33,871 nucleotides of DNA from a virus, in IMG/VR virus record IMGVR_UViG_3300046733_001593, positions 1-33,871 of that record; one strand, written 5' to 3'. Below, piece after piece: positions 16,380 to 23,140 of this stretch. Under the pieces are notes generated by a model. That model was not told where the DNA came from and made no database searches. It saw nothing but the letters and a program-made list of their open reading frames with translations. A program made the translations under genes and the position numbers. How positions within the stretch are numbered: the stretch's first letter is position 1; each line of letters begins with the position of its first letter.

Positions 16380-16864
16380 TGAAAAAGGTTTTATATTTAC
16401 ATGGTCTTGAAAGTAATCAAGGCGGTCCAAAGGTTGATTTTTTAGCAAACGAATTTATAGTTTATGCCCCAAAAATGGATTATAATGATCCTGAATTGAA
16501 TATTAAAATGTTCTTTACAATACAGGATCTAAAACCTGATCTTATTATTGGTAGTAGTATGGGTGGTTATGTTGCAGATATATTAGCTCAAAAATACGGA
16601 ATCCCAGCTATCCTATTTAATCCTGCTCTTCACAATCGTAGCTTTAATCCTTCTATTGAATACCCAATTGAGAGTGAGCAAGCTGATCTTCAAGAACGTA
16701 AAATTGTTGTATTAGGTATAAATGATAAAATAATTGATCCTGAAATCACTAAAATGATGCTTGAAAATAATCGTAAATACACAATTATTGAACAAGAAAT
16801 GTGTCATCAAACTCCTCTTAACATATTTATTGACATAATCAATAGATATAAAAATGAAATGTAA
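16379..16864 (+). CDS. Alpha/beta-hydrolase, YqiA-like esterase
   Basis: 161 residues. The start KKVLYLHGLES is the first strand and oxyanion region of small alpha/beta hydrolases. The nucleophile elbow is IIGSSMGGYVADILAQKYG, with GSSMG fitting G-x-S-x-G. Asp of LGINDKIID and His of MCHQTPLN complete a plausible Ser-Asp-His triad. The size and the order of motifs resemble the YqiA/UPF0227 esterases. It would be cytoplasmic, as no signal peptide is present. The substrate is unknown. It overlaps the upstream gene by one base, and a cysteine-rich micro-ORF starts inside its last codons. Confidence 0.8.
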   Translation: MKKVLYLHGLESNQGGPKVDFLANEFIVYAPKMDYNDPELNIKMFFTIQDLKPDLIIGSSMGGYVADILAQKYGIPAILFNPALHNRSFNPSIEYPIESEQADLQERKIVVLGINDKIIDPEITKMMLENNRKYTIIEQEMCHQTPLNIFIDIINRYKNEM

Positions 16865-16922
16865 TTGTATTATTTGTAACTGCGGTAAACCATGTGATTG
16901 CCCTTGTTGTAATTGTAAGTAA
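16854..16922 (+). CDS. Cysteine-rich microprotein, metallothionein-like
   Basis: 22 residues, nine of them cysteine, at positions 3, 5, 8, 10, 14, 16, 18, 19 and 21 (first part MKCNCIICNCGKPCDCP). The clusters CxCxxCxC and CxCxCCxC are the thiolate pattern of metallothioneins. The frame starts 11 bases inside the esterase gene and stops two bases before the next ATG, so it fills the gap exactly, with an A-rich start context (AAAAATG). It probably binds Zn, Cu or Cd ions if it is made. It is too short to match a family by eye, and expression is not proved. Confidence 0.6.
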   Translation: MKCNCIICNCGKPCDCPCCNCK

Positions 16923-16924
16923 AA

Positions 16925-17488
16925 ATGAACTTTGATTTAAAAAAATATTTAGCTGAGGGTAAATTATTCGAAGAGGAAGGGTTTAAGAAAAACTCTTGGG
17001 AATACCTTACAGATGAAGAAAAATCGAAGTTTTCAAAAGAAATATTTGACTTAATAGATAATGCCTATGCTCCTATAGGAGGAAACCCAAATTATCAATC
17101 CCCATCAGATGTAGATGGTAGTGAAGGTGATGCTAATTATCTAGTAATCGATTTTGATGATGACCCAGAATTTGATGCTGTTGTTGTTGATAAAATAAAA
17201 CCATCAGGAGTAAAAGGAGCAGCTATGGGTCATGATGGATCTAAAGAAGCAAGATCATTAGCTGTTAATTTCCTATCTATAATGCTTAAAAATAAAGGCC
17301 ATTATATTGAAGTCTCAGGTAAATTAAAAGATATTCTTATTGCTAAAGGTGTTCCAGTAGTTACAGATAAAAAAACTATTCGTACAGCTTTAAAAGGTAA
17401 AAAAATTGAAATGAATGATGATGGTACTTACCAACGTTATTTAGGTGGAGAAAAACATACAAAAACTATGATGGGAAACCCATTATAA
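16925..17488 (+). CDS. Hypothetical protein, possible acetyltransferase-like domain
   Basis: 187 residues. Residues 1-20 look like a helix (NFDLKKYLAEGKLFEEEG). The middle carries an acidic Asp-rich stretch around 60-80 (YLVIDFDDDPEFDAVVVDK), then GVKGAAMGHDGSKEARSLAVNFLSIML and a C-terminal basic part. The Gly/Ala turn before a helix recalls the acyl-CoA loop of GNAT enzymes in similar T4-like phage proteins, but the match is weak and no catalytic residue can be named. It is separated by 2 bases from the cysteine-rich peptide. A promoter follows its stop. Confidence 0.6.
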   Translation: MNFDLKKYLAEGKLFEEEGFKKNSWEYLTDEEKSKFSKEIFDLIDNAYAPIGGNPNYQSPSDVDGSEGDANYLVIDFDDDPEFDAVVVDKIKPSGVKGAAMGHDGSKEARSLAVNFLSIMLKNKGHYIEVSGKLKDILIAKGVPVVTDKKTIRTALKGKKIEMNDDGTYQRYLGGEKHTKTMMGNPL

Positions 17489-17490
17489 AT

Positions 17491-17519
17491 TTGGCTCCCT
17501 CAAAGGGAGTTTGTATATT
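17491..17519 (+). promoter_or_regulatory. Promoter, TTGG-N19-TATATT, overlapping a hairpin
   Basis: TTGG at 17491-17494 and TATATT at 17514-17519, 19 bases apart. Between them CTCCC (17495-17499) and GGGAG (17505-17509) form a hairpin that could end the upstream transcript. The leader ends in GAGTTATG at 17543. Confidence 0.7.
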
Positions 17520-17542
17520 TATGGTATAAAAAAATAAGAGTT

Positions 17543-17776
17543 ATGACAAATCAATTATCAACCCGAAATTTTATGTATTTCGGACACAATTACCCTAGTA
17601 ATTTTATTTCCCAAGTATGGGAGGAAGAAATGGCAAATCACCTTCAATCTAAATTTAAATCAATGTATGAGTATAGAGGAACATTGACTTTCTTTAGTTG
17701 GTTTATGGAATTAGATTCCGAAAATCAAGAAATTTTAATTGATTGGATTGAAAAAAATTACAAAGCATTTAGTTAA
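17543..17776 (+). CDS. Hypothetical protein
   Basis: 77 residues with the leader context AGTTATG at the start. The sequence is aromatic-rich (NFMYFGHNYPSNFISQVW, then TLTFFSWFMELDSENQEIL) and ends in a helix (IDWIEKNYKAF). No membrane segment, signal peptide or catalytic motif is visible. The stop shares one base with the next start. Function unknown. Own promoter, short length and small-gene neighbourhood fit an early host-interaction gene. Confidence 0.6.
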   Translation: MTNQLSTRNFMYFGHNYPSNFISQVWEEEMANHLQSKFKSMYEYRGTLTFFSWFMELDSENQEILIDWIEKNYKAFS

Positions 17777-18288
17777 TGAAAAGAAAAGTTTTTAATGTAA
17801 CTAATGAAGATTTTGTCCTTCAAGAAATTTCTAAACTTCGTCCATTAAACTACAACAGATTTATGTGGTGGCGTCGTTTTGATCAAAAGAAAAGACCATT
17901 AGATAAAAAATCACCCCTTTTAGATAAGATAAAAAATGGTGACTTAGAATTTTCTCATTATTACTGGCAAGCATTATACACTGAAATTGAAATGAATGAA
18001 AAACGTAATGAGTGTATTGATGATCAACATTGGATAGAACAAACCAGAGTGGATAAACAACGTCGTAGACGCTTATACGATGATTTTGAAAAAGATGAAG
18101 CTGAAAAATTAGCAACTCTTAGAAAACAATTTCCTAAGGAATTTAGAATGACTAAAGAAGATTATGATGATGAGATTCTTGAATTTGGAGGAACATTATT
18201 ACAGTTGTATCGTCATTGTGAAATAAAATACGGTAAAAAAATAAGAATTAAATCTAAAAGAGGAAGACCTAGAAAATATGGCAATTAA
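17776..18288 (+). CDS. Hypothetical protein with C-terminal AT-hook
   Basis: 170 residues, strongly charged. It has an aromatic/basic N-terminal third (NRFMWWRRFDQKKRPLDKK), a basic helix in the middle (VDKQRRRRLYDDFEKDEAEK), and a C-terminal tail KSKRGRPRKYGN that contains the AT-hook core GRP flanked by Arg and Lys. AT-hooks bind the minor groove of AT-rich DNA, which suits this genome. The rest of the protein matches no domain I know. The gene overlaps thyX by 11 bases and shares a base with the upstream gene. A DNA-binding regulator or nucleoid role is inference. Confidence 0.65.
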   Translation: MKRKVFNVTNEDFVLQEISKLRPLNYNRFMWWRRFDQKKRPLDKKSPLLDKIKNGDLEFSHYYWQALYTEIEMNEKRNECIDDQHWIEQTRVDKQRRRRLYDDFEKDEAEKLATLRKQFPKEFRMTKEDYDDEILEFGGTLLQLYRHCEIKYGKKIRIKSKRGRPRKYGN

Positions 18289-18916
18289 CGAAGGAATGAG
18301 TAACTCCGTAGAGTTACTGGGGCATTATGGAAGCGACACAGTACATGCTCAATCAGCTTGGACGTCAACATCACGTGATCTAACCGAAGATAAACTAGCA
18401 AGAGTAGATAAACTATTAAAAATGCTAGCTTCAGAAGGACACCACACCCCATTTGAAAAATCAGGATTACATTTTCTAGTAAATGTAGATCAAGCTACTC
18501 ATATTCACTTATTAAAACATAGAATTGGTGTTTCAATTAATGGCGAATCAGCTCGCTATAAAGAATTAAAGGAAGATAAAATGATGTGGCCTTCAGATTG
18601 GAGTGGTAGTTGGAAAGATAAATTATCTAGATATGCCGAAGAAGGAAACAAATTATACCATGAGGCAATTGAATATTTTACTCCTATTTTAGGACGTAAA
18701 CGTGCAAAAGAATCAGCTCGTTTCTTTAAAACATTTAATTCTCAAATCTCAATGGATATTATGTTTAATTGGAGAAGTTTTTATCACTTCCAAAAATTAC
18801 GTAATAGTCCTGATGCTCAAAAAGAAGTAAGAGAATTAGCTGAAGAAATGCTTAACCAAGTAAAAAATATTGAAGGTAACCCATTCGAAAAAACAATTAA
18901 AGCATTTGGATTATGA
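18278..18916 (+). CDS. thyX: Flavin-dependent thymidylate synthase
   Basis: 212 residues, the usual length for ThyX. The signature is present as KHRIGVSINGESARY, with His81, Arg82, Ser86, Ser91, Arg93 and Tyr94 at the expected positions and Lys80 in place of the usual first Arg. Other family features are STSRD near the start and HHTPFE at 55-60. It makes dTMP from dUMP using methylene-tetrahydrofolate and FAD, which complements the class I RNR. A start at ATG 18296 is possible but would lose conserved N-terminal residues little by little. The next small ORF overlaps its stop. Confidence 0.93.
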   Translation: MAINEGMSNSVELLGHYGSDTVHAQSAWTSTSRDLTEDKLARVDKLLKMLASEGHHTPFEKSGLHFLVNVDQATHIHLLKHRIGVSINGESARYKELKEDKMMWPSDWSGSWKDKLSRYAEEGNKLYHEAIEYFTPILGRKRAKESARFFKTFNSQISMDIMFNWRSFYHFQKLRNSPDAQKEVRELAEEMLNQVKNIEGNPFEKTIKAFGL

Positions 18917-19062
18917 TAGAATTTTTAAAACATGCATTAGGAATTTGTGGTGAACACTGGCATCCAAATATTTTCACTTTTCTTTTAGGAGGACTTGGAT
19001 TAACACCAGCTCTTAATTATATTTATTATAAATTCAAAAGTTATGATAAAAATCAGTCATGA
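18913..19062 (+). CDS. Small single-pass membrane protein
   Basis: 49 residues, starting in the last codons of thyX (ATG at 18913) and ending 20 bases inside the next gene. The sequence MIEFLKHALGICGEHWHPN is followed by a hydrophobic segment (about 20-38, IFTFLLGGLGLTPALNYIYY) and a short basic tail. The Cys/His/Trp cluster just before the membrane segment is noteworthy and could bind a metal. Similar short membrane ORFs occur in Bacteroidota phages in my general memory, but I cannot name a family. Overlaps on both sides argue for translational coupling. Confidence 0.55.
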   Translation: MIEFLKHALGICGEHWHPNIFTFLLGGLGLTPALNYIYYKFKSYDKNQS

Positions 19063-19831
19063 AACTCCTTTATGTCTTTTAGAAGACAGCAAACATTTTA
19101 ACGATTATGATTATTGCTTGCCTCATTTACTAGATGAGGAAAAAGGATATGAGGAATACTTTCGACAAGTTAAAAAAGAAGGTCGTTACATTATTATGGA
19201 TAATTCATTACATGAACTTGGAGAAGCTTATAATAATGATCGTTTAATGTATTGGATAAATGAATTAGAACCAGATGAGTTTATTGTTCCTGATGTATGG
19301 GAACAACGAAATGCTTCAGTAGTAAATGCTCGTAAATGGTCTCAAATTATACTTCCTAAAAATACTACTAAAGTAGCAGTAGTTCAAGCTCAAACAATTC
19401 ATGAGGCCGCTACTTGTTATCAAACATATAAAGATTTAGGATATGCTAAAATTGCTTTTTCATATGGTGCGAGTTATTATAATGATGTTATTCCTCATCC
19501 TAATCTCGATTTGGGTAAAGCCCTTGGACGACTCTCAGTAATATCAGCCCTATATAAAACTAAAGTGATTTCACAAAATGATAAAATTCACTTATTAGGA
19601 TGTGCTGTACCACAAGAATTTGGGTGGTATAAAGGATTTGATTGTATTGAATCAATTGATACATCAAACCCAGTAATGGCTGCTTTAGAAGGTACTAGAT
19701 ATAATTTATCTGGTTTAGATAAAAAACCTAAAGCAAATATGAATGATTATTTTTATATGCTTGATGAACAAGTAAATTGGGATTTATTAACAGATAACCT
19801 AAATAGGTTTAGAACAATTAATGATTTATAA
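19043..19831 (+). CDS. dpdA: DNA 7-deazaguanine transglycosylase, DpdA-like (TGT superfamily)
   Basis: 262 residues with the layout of a short tRNA-guanine transglycosylase TIM barrel. An early Asp occurs in IIMDNSLHELG (Asp53), in the role of the TGT base-pocket Asp; FIVPDVW follows, then VAVVQAQT, KIAFSYG and HLLGCAVPQEFGWY. A candidate nucleophile Asp206 lies in SIDTSNPV, like the archaeal-type D-S motif. It lacks the zinc cysteines and RNA-binding extensions of tRNA enzymes, as reported for phage DpdA. It would exchange guanine in DNA for a 7-deazaguanine. The linkage with queC, queD, queE and folE supports this strongly. A tRNA-acting role cannot be excluded from sequence alone. Confidence 0.78.
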   Translation: MIKISHETPLCLLEDSKHFNDYDYCLPHLLDEEKGYEEYFRQVKKEGRYIIMDNSLHELGEAYNNDRLMYWINELEPDEFIVPDVWEQRNASVVNARKWSQIILPKNTTKVAVVQAQTIHEAATCYQTYKDLGYAKIAFSYGASYYNDVIPHPNLDLGKALGRLSVISALYKTKVISQNDKIHLLGCAVPQEFGWYKGFDCIESIDTSNPVMAALEGTRYNLSGLDKKPKANMNDYFYMLDEQVNWDLLTDNLNRFRTINDL

Positions 19832-19832
19832 A

Positions 19833-20033
19833 ATGGCTAAATTAAGAAAAATGGTTACCTATACTGATTACAGATGGGAAGAAACCGAGGAGTTAACTCC
19901 TGAACAAGTAGAAAAATGGAAATCAGGTAAAGATGATCTACAAGAGGAAGTTTTAGACGAAGTTGAATTTGATTTAGCTCGTGATAAATGTCTTGAAGAT
20001 TCTGAATGGCCTGAATTAATAGAAGACGAATGA
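19833..20033 (+). CDS. Hypothetical acidic protein
   Basis: 66 residues from ATG 19833, one base after the dpdA stop. An in-frame ATG at 19821 lies inside dpdA and adds four residues. The sequence starts MAKLRKMVTYTDYRWEE and becomes strongly acidic (EEVLDEVEFDLARDKCLEDSEWPELIEDE). There is no membrane segment or motif. The next gene overlaps by 4 bases (ATGA). It may be an adaptor for the modification operon, but nothing shows that directly. Confidence 0.6.
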   Translation: MAKLRKMVTYTDYRWEETEELTPEQVEKWKSGKDDLQEEVLDEVEFDLARDKCLEDSEWPELIEDE

Positions 20034-20245
20034 CACTTAAAAAACAATCAATAAGAGGTTTAGAAAATATCCAATTAAATGGAGAACCTACCACCAAAGA
20101 AGAATTAATTACTTTAAGTGAGACTTGGAGTGAAAACGAAGAAATTACTGTAAGAAAAGTTTTAAAACAGGGTGGAAAATGTAAAATTGGTAACGATATT
20201 ATATCTGTAAAAAGAGAAGATCCACTTTATAGTTTAGTAAGATAA
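20030..20245 (+). CDS. Hypothetical protein
   Basis: 71 residues starting in the ATGA overlap with the previous gene. Mixed charge, with TTKEELITLSETWSEN as a likely helix and a Lys/Gly/Cys turn (RKVLKQGGKCKIGNDIISV). It carries no known motif. It lies directly before the hairpin that precedes queC. Its placement between dpdA and queC suggests an accessory part in the modification pathway, which is inference. Confidence 0.6.
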   Translation: MTLKKQSIRGLENIQLNGEPTTKEELITLSETWSENEEITVRKVLKQGGKCKIGNDIISVKREDPLYSLVR

Positions 20246-20265
20246 AAGGATTAGCCTATATCCTT
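20246..20265 (+). promoter_or_regulatory. Hairpin in the queC leader
   Basis: AAGGAT (20246-20251) pairs with ATCCTT (20260-20265) around loop TAGCCTAT. GCC in the loop (20254-20256) could pair with GGC at 20276-20278, giving a pseudoknot reminiscent of class I preQ1 riboswitches. The conserved loop and A-rich tail bases of that class are not matched. It may be a simple attenuator or processing site. Confidence 0.35.
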
Positions 20266-20299
20266 AAACATACCTGGCAAATAAAATTATATAAAAACA

Positions 20300-21205
20300 A
20301 TGCAATTAGAATTTGATTTTAACAAAGGAAAACACGTAGTAGTATCACTTTCAGGTGGTATGGATAGCTCAACGTTGTTGCTTAAGGCACTAAATGAGTA
20401 TGAAACAGTAACCGCTTTATCATTTGACTATGGTCAAAAACACAGAGCAGAGTTACAAAGAGCTCAATCATTAGTAGATTATTTGAATAATAATCCTATG
20501 AGAGTATATCATCATGATCATGCTCCTAATGGATTTGAAGAAGTATATTCTAAAATAAACTATAAACAAATTAAACTTGATGGTTTAGTTGATCTATTAG
20601 ATTCAGCTTTAGTAGAAGGTGGTGATGAAGTGCCTGAAGGACATTATGAACAAGATAATATGAAAGCGACGGTTGTACCTAATAGAAATAAAATCTTTGC
20701 TTCTATTACTCAGGCAGTTGCCTTATCTGTAGCAAATAAAACAGGAGAAAGAACAGATATTGCTTTAGGAATTCACGCAGGAGATCATGCAATTTATCCT
20801 GATTGTAGACAAGAATTTAGAGATGCAGATGATGCTGCCTTTAGAGAAGGTAATTGGGGAGCTGATATGGTAAGTTATTGGACACCTTATCTTGAAGGTG
20901 ATAAATTTACTATCTTACAAGATGGAGAAGTATTATGTGAAAAATTAGGTATTGATTTCGATGAAGTTTATAAAAGAACTATGACTTCTTATAAACCAAT
21001 CCTTATCCATTCAGGTGAAGGAGATAATTGGTATGCAGATTACAAATCAGCATCATCAGTAGAACGTATTGAAGCATTTATTACCTTAGGTAGACCAGAC
21101 CCTTCTCAATATGCAGATGAGACAGGTCCAGTTAGTTATGAAACAGCTAGGATTTATGTAGAACAAGTTCTCTCGGAATACGTAAAAGAACAGTTAGTAA
21201 AGTAA
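20300..21205 (+). CDS. queC: QueC-like 7-cyano-7-deazaguanine synthase without zinc cysteines
   Basis: 301 residues, against about 230 for typical QueC. The PP-loop SGGMDSST (18-25), FDYGQKHRAEL, VPNRN and the IYPDCRQEF motif are all conserved, so the ATP site and fold are QueC-like. QueC normally ends with four zinc-binding cysteines (TCY ... CGxCxxC). Here the aligned stretch reads TMTSYKPI ... GDNWYADYKSASSVERIEAF, with none of them. The extra length lies in an insertion around residues 70-110 and in the C-terminus. The family reaction turns CDG plus ammonia and ATP into preQ0 via the amide ADG. Loss of the zinc site may change stability or product. It follows dpdA and precedes queD and queE. 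Confidence 0.85.
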   Translation: MQLEFDFNKGKHVVVSLSGGMDSSTLLLKALNEYETVTALSFDYGQKHRAELQRAQSLVDYLNNNPMRVYHHDHAPNGFEEVYSKINYKQIKLDGLVDLLDSALVEGGDEVPEGHYEQDNMKATVVPNRNKIFASITQAVALSVANKTGERTDIALGIHAGDHAIYPDCRQEFRDADDAAFREGNWGADMVSYWTPYLEGDKFTILQDGEVLCEKLGIDFDEVYKRTMTSYKPILIHSGEGDNWYADYKSASSVERIEAFITLGRPDPSQYADETGPVSYETARIYVEQVLSEYVKEQLVK

Positions 21206-21206
21206 T

Positions 21207-21491
21207 ATGAGCGACGGAAAAACAGAAGCAATGAGAGGTACTTATTTTTTAAAAAATGAGATACAACATTCTAAAGAATATTATGATGTAAATCGAAATA
21301 GAGGTAGACGAGATAAAAATCTTATACCAGAAATTAATCACATGCCTAACCAAAAATGGCATAAAATTATATCATTTATTAAATCAGGGGTTAGAATATT
21401 AGGTTATGCTATTATTCCTTTTGATTTGGTTATTGCAACAGGAGTTCTTATATTGAGTGAAGTAATAGGAATAGTAGAAGAATTAGTGTAA
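21207..21491 (+). CDS. Hypothetical protein with C-terminal hydrophobic segment
   Basis: 94 residues beginning one base after the queC stop. The first 55 residues are polar and basic (RNRGRRDKNLIPEINH). Residues about 65-90 are hydrophobic enough for one or two membrane passes (SGVRILGYAIIPFDLVIATGVLILSEVIGIV). A tail-anchored membrane protein is plausible. There is no known motif. It sits between queC and the thioredoxin gene, so it is in the modification operon, though its role there is unknown. Confidence 0.6.
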   Translation: MSDGKTEAMRGTYFLKNEIQHSKEYYDVNRNRGRRDKNLIPEINHMPNQKWHKIISFIKSGVRILGYAIIPFDLVIATGVLILSEVIGIVEELV

Positions 21492-21510
21492 AAATAAAAA
21501 AATAAAAATT

Positions 21511-21759
21511 ATGAAAGAATTATGGTATTTTAGTGCTCCTTGGTGTGGACCTTGTAAAATGTTTGGTCCAACAATGGATAGAGTAGCATCCCAAGGTATT
21601 AATGTTAAAAAGATTAATATTGATTATGCAGCAGACGCAATAACCAAATATGGTGTTAGAAGTGTTCCTACTACTATTTTAGTAGAAAATGGACAAGAAG
21701 TAAGACGCTTTGTAGGTGCAAAATCAGAAAACCAAGTAATAGATTTTTATAATGGGTAA
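21511..21759 (+). CDS. trx: Thioredoxin
   Basis: 82 residues, shorter than the usual 105 of thioredoxins and similar to small phage thioredoxins or glutaredoxin-like forms. The active site WCGPCKMF is intact near residues 11-18, and the cis-proline motif VRSVPTT is conserved. It probably donates electrons to NrdA, whose C-terminal CLAC pair needs reduction; other phage or host targets are possible. The leader ends AAATTATG. The stop overlaps the queD start by 8 bases, tying it to the modification genes. Confidence 0.9.
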   Translation: MKELWYFSAPWCGPCKMFGPTMDRVASQGINVKKINIDYAADAITKYGVRSVPTTILVENGQEVRRFVGAKSENQVIDFYNG

Positions 21760-22216
21760 ATTTCAATCAAGTAAAGTATTTGATGGATTTAGTACAGTAT
21801 TCCGTCAATGGAAAGCAGAAGATACACATTGTAGATTTATACATGGATACGGTATTTCATTTAAAGTATATTTTGAAGGTGAATTAGACCATAGAAATTG
21901 GGTATGGGATTTTGGAGGTATGAAACGTGCCAGAACCTTAATTGATGGTATGCAACCTAAAGCTTGGATGGATTACATGTTTGATCATACAATGATTATT
22001 GCTGAAGATGATCCTTGGGTAGATGCTTTTAAACAAATGGAACAATCTGAAGTAGCTCAAGTAAGAATAATTCCTGCTACTGGAGCAGAAAAATTTGCAG
22101 AATATATTTTTAACAAATTAAATACATTTGTATTTGAAGAAACAGATGGTAGAGTTAGAGTAACAAAAGTTAAATTTATGGAGCATGGTAAAAACGCAGC
22201 TAGTTATGGAGAATAA
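21752..22216 (+). CDS. queD: QueD-like 6-carboxytetrahydropterin synthase with altered metal site
   Basis: 154 residues. The catalytic Cys27 in EDTHCRFIHGYG, the NWVWDF motif, the catalytic pair Asp78-His79 (MFDHT) and the Glu of KFMEHG are where QueD has them. Of the three zinc histidines in E. coli QueD (His16, His31, His33), the first aligns with Phe17 (STVFRQW) and the third with Tyr33 (HGYG); only His31 remains. The family reaction converts dihydroneopterin triphosphate to 6-carboxy-tetrahydropterin, the second step to preQ0. Whether this version keeps metal or uses another ligand set is unknown. It overlaps both neighbours. Confidence 0.8.
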   Translation: MGKFQSSKVFDGFSTVFRQWKAEDTHCRFIHGYGISFKVYFEGELDHRNWVWDFGGMKRARTLIDGMQPKAWMDYMFDHTMIIAEDDPWVDAFKQMEQSEVAQVRIIPATGAEKFAEYIFNKLNTFVFEETDGRVRVTKVKFMEHGKNAASYGE

Positions 22217-23012
22217 AAAATTATGGTATAAAAACGCTCCTTTAAAGCGTATTGAAGATTATAATAAAGTACTCCCAGTACTAGAAGTCTATCGTTGTGT
22301 ACAAAGTGAAGGTAGTAGATTTGGACGTCCTACAATTGCTGTTCGTACTACTGGTTGTACTCACCGTTGTTATTTTGGTGAGGGAGGATGGTGTGACTCT
22401 TGGTATACTTCAATCCATCCTGAAAAAGGTGAATTTACTTTTAATGATATTATTAAAATTTACGACGAGAATCCTCACGTCAAAGAAATGATGTTAACAG
22501 GAGGATCCCCAACAATGCATCCCGCATTAGTAAACGAACTAACACACTTTGCTCATGAAAGAGGAATCCTTATTACGATCGAAACTGAAGGAAGTCATTT
22601 CCTCGAAACCGATTATCCGATTGGTCTCCTTTCTATCTCACCTAAGTTTAGTAATAGTGTCCCTGTTATTGGTGCTACCACTCCCAATGGATCAGTTACA
22701 GATGAGAAGATGGTTAAAACGCACAATCGTCTTCGCCTTAATACTGAAGCCATTAGAACGAGTATTAATTATCATACTGACTATCATTATAAGCCTGTGT
22801 GGGATGGGACTGATGAAGGCCTCGCTGAAATTGAAGCTTATAGACAAGAGCTCAATATTCCTAAAGACAAAACCTTTGTCATGCCTGCAGGAGATACAAG
22901 AGAAACATTAATTGAAATGTATCCTAAAGTATTTGAAATGTGTGCAGAACATGGTTATAATATGACTGGTAGAGATCATATTATTGCTTATGATACTAAA
23001 CGCCAAGTATAA
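22206..23012 (+). CDS. queE: QueE-like 7-carboxy-7-deazaguanine synthase (radical SAM)
   Basis: 268 residues from ATG 22206, which has the GTTATG leader context; an earlier ATG (22185) lies deeper in queD and is less likely. The start region VYRCVQSEGSRFGRPTIAVRTTGC is typical of QueE. The iron-sulfur cysteines are Cys51, Cys55 and Cys63, a CX3CX7C spacing instead of the common CX3CX2C. The SAM-binding MMLTGGSPTMHP motif follows at about 95-106, and later ETEGSH and SISPKFS. It rearranges carboxy-tetrahydropterin to CDG. Bases about 22440-22740 are richer in GC (about 42%) than the flanks. The gene ends on the start of a micro-ORF. Confidence 0.87.
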   Translation: MENKKLWYKNAPLKRIEDYNKVLPVLEVYRCVQSEGSRFGRPTIAVRTTGCTHRCYFGEGGWCDSWYTSIHPEKGEFTFNDIIKIYDENPHVKEMMLTGGSPTMHPALVNELTHFAHERGILITIETEGSHFLETDYPIGLLSISPKFSNSVPVIGATTPNGSVTDEKMVKTHNRLRLNTEAIRTSINYHTDYHYKPVWDGTDEGLAEIEAYRQELNIPKDKTFVMPAGDTRETLIEMYPKVFEMCAEHGYNMTGRDHIIAYDTKRQV

Positions 23013-23140
23013 TGGATAGAGCACTTGAATTACTAGAACAAATAGAAGAAAATGTTTCAGTGTGTTGTGCCATTACTATGGAGCCAGACGAAGTTCTGGC
23101 TCTTATTGAAGAATTAAGAGAAATATTAGAAAACAAATAA
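23012..23140 (+). CDS. Small acidic helical protein
   Basis: 42 residues, starting on the queE stop (TAATG) and ending on the next start (TAATG). The sequence is helical and acidic (MDRALELLEQIEENV, then ALIEELREILENK) with a central Cys-Cys and a short Met-Glu-Pro turn. The DNA contains a perfect 8-bp inverted repeat, GAGCCAGA/TCTGGCTC, at 23081-23088 and 23095-23102. Clean overlaps with both neighbours argue that it is a real gene. Function unknown. Confidence 0.6.
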   Translation: MDRALELLEQIEENVSVCCAITMEPDEVLALIEELREILENK

